Shown here piece by piece: positions 6,482-8,254 of a DNA stretch of 8,254 nt. The translations under genes and the position numbers were made by a program. This DNA is from QHWK01 sp035315685 (GTDB lineage: Bacteria > Acidobacteriota > Vicinamibacteria > Vicinamibacterales > CAVVIG01), in assembly GCA_035315685.1 (NCBI GenBank), contig DATFXR010000852.1:1-8254 (forward strand), given 5' to 3'. How positions within the stretch are numbered: the first letter of the stretch is position 1; the number at the start of each line of letters is the position of its first letter. The notes below the pieces were generated by a model. It searched no databases. It was not told the origin of the DNA and saw only the letters and a program-made list of their open reading frames with translations.

Positions 6482-8254
6482 CGTGTCCTTTCGGTTGTGT
6501 GGAGCGTCCTGCGCGACGCCGGGAAGCCCGCCGGGATCGACGTATCACCTGCTTCCTCGTTCTTCGTCGCCGCGACTGTGAACGCCCATTCGATCGGCCG
6601 CGTGGTGCACACGCCCGCCGAATTGCAGATCCCCGGCGAGAGGCGAGCCGTGTACCTGCCTCCCGCCGAGAGGAAAATCCGATCCGGAAACAGCCCCCAG
6701 GTCCCGTCGCCGATCTGGTGCACGGACGCCGGCACCCGGACGCCGGCAGAGTCGGTGAGCGAGAACGAATTCCGATCGATGCCAGTGACCGGTTCGGAGA
6801 GGGACGCCTTCGGAATCGCGCTGGCATAGGCGTCGACAGCGCCCGGTCGCGGATAGAGCGCAACCGCCGACGCCGGGGCAGCGCTCCTCGGTTCGCCGTC
6901 GACGCCGATTACCCAGTTGCGGACTTCCATCGGAACCGGTGGGGCCCCTTCAACGACAGCCGGCTCGACTGACGGTCGACGGCCGTCGCAGGGACCGCCA
7001 AGAACGCACGGTTCGAGCAGAAAATCGGTATCGAGATCGGCGAGGTTGCCGAGGAATTTCTTGGCGACGATCGCCTCGAGCGATTGGTAGTAGACCGCAG
7101 CTGTCACGGCAACCGGCCCCTTCGTTCCGGGCGGAATGACCACCGAGTAGCGATCGAGGACGACCGCGGCACCGGCGTGCGGCATCGGGCGAAGACGCGT
7201 ATCGCGGAGGAACGAATCGTCGAAGAGGTCGCCGTTGCGGTTCAGGTCGCGAAACAGCGGCAGCCCGCGCGGATTCCGCCTGTCGATGACGACGCCGCGA
7301 CTGTCGATTGGCAGTCCGTCGGCATTCGTGACGATGTTCTGCGCCGCAGCATACACGAGGTCGAGCGTCGGACAGCCGTCGCCGAGCGTCGCCACCGCCT
7401 TGAATTGATACGCATAGGGATCGGCCGATCCGGCCGGCATTGTCCAGCCGCACCGCGGGAACGACGGATCGGCAATGTCCTGCGTCGTCAGGCGGCCGAC
7501 ACCGATCGACGTGCGGTTCCAGAAGGCATCGTAAATCGGCAGCTCGCTTCCGGCGGCGAGATCGAAGGCCGAGATCGCCACCCACGCGGTGCGTCCTTCC
7601 GGGAATCCGGTCGGGAAGTTGTGGCCGCTGCCGGTGTTGGCGACCGACACACGCAGCGGAGCGCGACTGCCCGCTTGTGCGTTCGCCGGACCGGTGACCT
7701 CGAGACTGAGGACGTTGCGCAGGCGTTCCCAGGCAAGCCGGGCCTGCTGCGTCATCGCCCCGCGCGCGCCCGCGTTCATCCAGTAGGCGTTGTGATACAC
7801 GCTCCTGTCGTCCGCCGAGGAAAAGCTGAACGTGGACAGCTCAGGGTACGGTTCGACGTTTCCGCTCTCGTCGAGCGCGCCGCCGATCATCGTCGGCACA
7901 TATGCGTTGCCGCCGACGAAGTGATGGCTGAAATGCATCCGGGTCGGACCGTCGATCGCGGCCGGTCCCTGCAGCGGCGCGATCGGTTGCCCGCGCTCGT
8001 AGAGCGTCTGCGCGGTCCCGGGATGGCCGTAGTCCTGCTGCATGTGGCAGGTCTGGCAGTCGCGCTTGAAGGCGGGATCGAAGTTGCGGTTGCCCGGCCG
8101 ATCGGCGTAGCGGCTGCCGGCCCACTCCGCGTAGGTCCGTTCGATGGGGAATCCGCCGACCCACTTGCCCAGCCGGTTCCTCACCGTCAGCGGATTCGTG
8201 ACGTCGTGGCACGTCGCACAGAACTCGGATCGTGTCGCCAGCACGTGACGGAAC
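6478..8254 (-). CDS. c-type cytochrome family protein, C-terminal part (5' end outside window)
   Basis: The frame is open to the window's right edge (residues FRHVLATRSEF before the first motif), so the N-terminus, signal peptide and probably more haem sites are missing; the GTG at 8244 is not a convincing start. Two haem c attachment motifs are visible, CATCH (8206-8220) and CQTCH (8044-8058, followed by Met). Histidines that could ligate haem follow, including HFSHHFVGG. A central beta-rich part contains TGSGHNFPTGFPEGRTAW, which I recall from multihaem cytochromes of the cytochrome c-554 type. The last 150 or so residues (about 6478-6930) hold an Ig-like module resembling the SbsA/Big_5 type (GIDRNSFSLTDSAGVRV to GRYTARLSPGI). 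Paired cysteines occur in CVLGGPC and CNSAGVC. The likely role is extracytoplasmic electron transfer. The gene ends within the start of the candidate barrel gene (4-bp overlap). Confidence 0.88.
   Translation of the reverse strand, partial: FRHVLATRSEFCATCHDVTNPLTVRNRLGKWVGGFPIERTYAEWAGSRYADRPGNRNFDPAFKRDCQTCHMQQDYGHPGTAQTLYERGQPIAPLQGPAAIDGPTRMHFSHHFVGGNAYVPTMIGGALDESGNVEPYPELSTFSFSSADDRSVYHNAYWMNAGARGAMTQQARLAWERLRNVLSLEVTGPANAQAGSRAPLRVSVANTGSGHNFPTGFPEGRTAWVAISAFDLAAGSELPIYDAFWNRTSIGVGRLTTQDIADPSFPRCGWTMPAGSADPYAYQFKAVATLGDGCPTLDLVYAAAQNIVTNADGLPIDSRGVVIDRRNPRGLPLFRDLNRNGDLFDDSFLRDTRLRPMPHAGAAVVLDRYSVVIPPGTKGPVAVTAAVYYQSLEAIVAKKFLGNLADLDTDFLLEPCVLGGPCDGRRPSVEPAVVEGAPPVPMEVRNWVIGVDGEPRSAAPASAVALYPRPGAVDAYASAIPKASLSEPVTGIDRNSFSLTDSAGVRVPASVHQIGDGTWGLFPDRIFLSAGGRYTARLSPGICNSAGVCTTRPIEWAFTVAATKNEEAGDTSIPAGFPASRRTLHTTERTR

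Noticed and set aside
5945..6829. Plus-strand frame of nearly 300 codons
   Set aside because: It runs antisense to the cytochrome and barrel genes, which show haem motifs, a signal peptide and coupled stop/start. Its composition is that of a shadow.
5951..8254. MtrAB-type porin-cytochrome conduit
   Set aside because: The barrel candidate is far too small for an MtrB-like porin and only two haem motifs are visible, so that specific name is not justified.

Overview
The window is GC-rich DNA with G/C-ending codons. It looks like a chromosomal segment from a free-living Gram-negative bacterium: there are several signal peptides, a candidate outer-membrane protein and a multihaem c-type cytochrome. 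The gene mix and the repeat in the 5.76-5.94 kb gap resemble what I recall from soil Acidobacteriota of the Vicinamibacteria (subdivision 6) type. That assignment rests on memory and cannot be proved from this window.

Layout, left to right. (1) The 3' end of an unrecognised plus-strand gene (1-488). (2) A 278-bp gap with a terminator-like hairpin, between converging genes. (3) A minus-strand acetamidase/formamidase family gene (767-1714). (4) A divergent plus-strand gene for a small exported protein, perhaps with a LolA-like fold (1900-2658). (5) A minus-strand pair: a TetR-family regulator (5145-5705) followed 45 bp later by a large exported TPR protein (2796-5099). The TPR protein carries a C-terminal domain that I associate with stand-alone proteins. 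(6) A 245-bp gap holding a candidate TetR operator and an unusual symmetric repeat: a G-rich array, an 18-bp hairpin, then a C-rich array (5764-5940). (7) A second minus-strand pair: the 3' part of a c-type cytochrome gene (6478-8254, running off the window) overlapping by 4 bp the start of a small candidate outer-membrane protein gene (5951-6481).

Two units look functionally linked. The regulator and TPR gene probably form one transcript, with a dyad upstream of the regulator as a plausible autoregulatory site. The cytochrome and candidate barrel are translationally coupled, which suggests they act together at the cell envelope. The acetamidase and the LolA-like gene share only a divergent intergenic region. 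I found no tRNA, rRNA, CRISPR array, transposase or phage gene. The best candidates for something undescribed are the TPR fusion with its histidine-rich core, the cytochrome/OMP pair, and the symmetric G/C-rich repeat.
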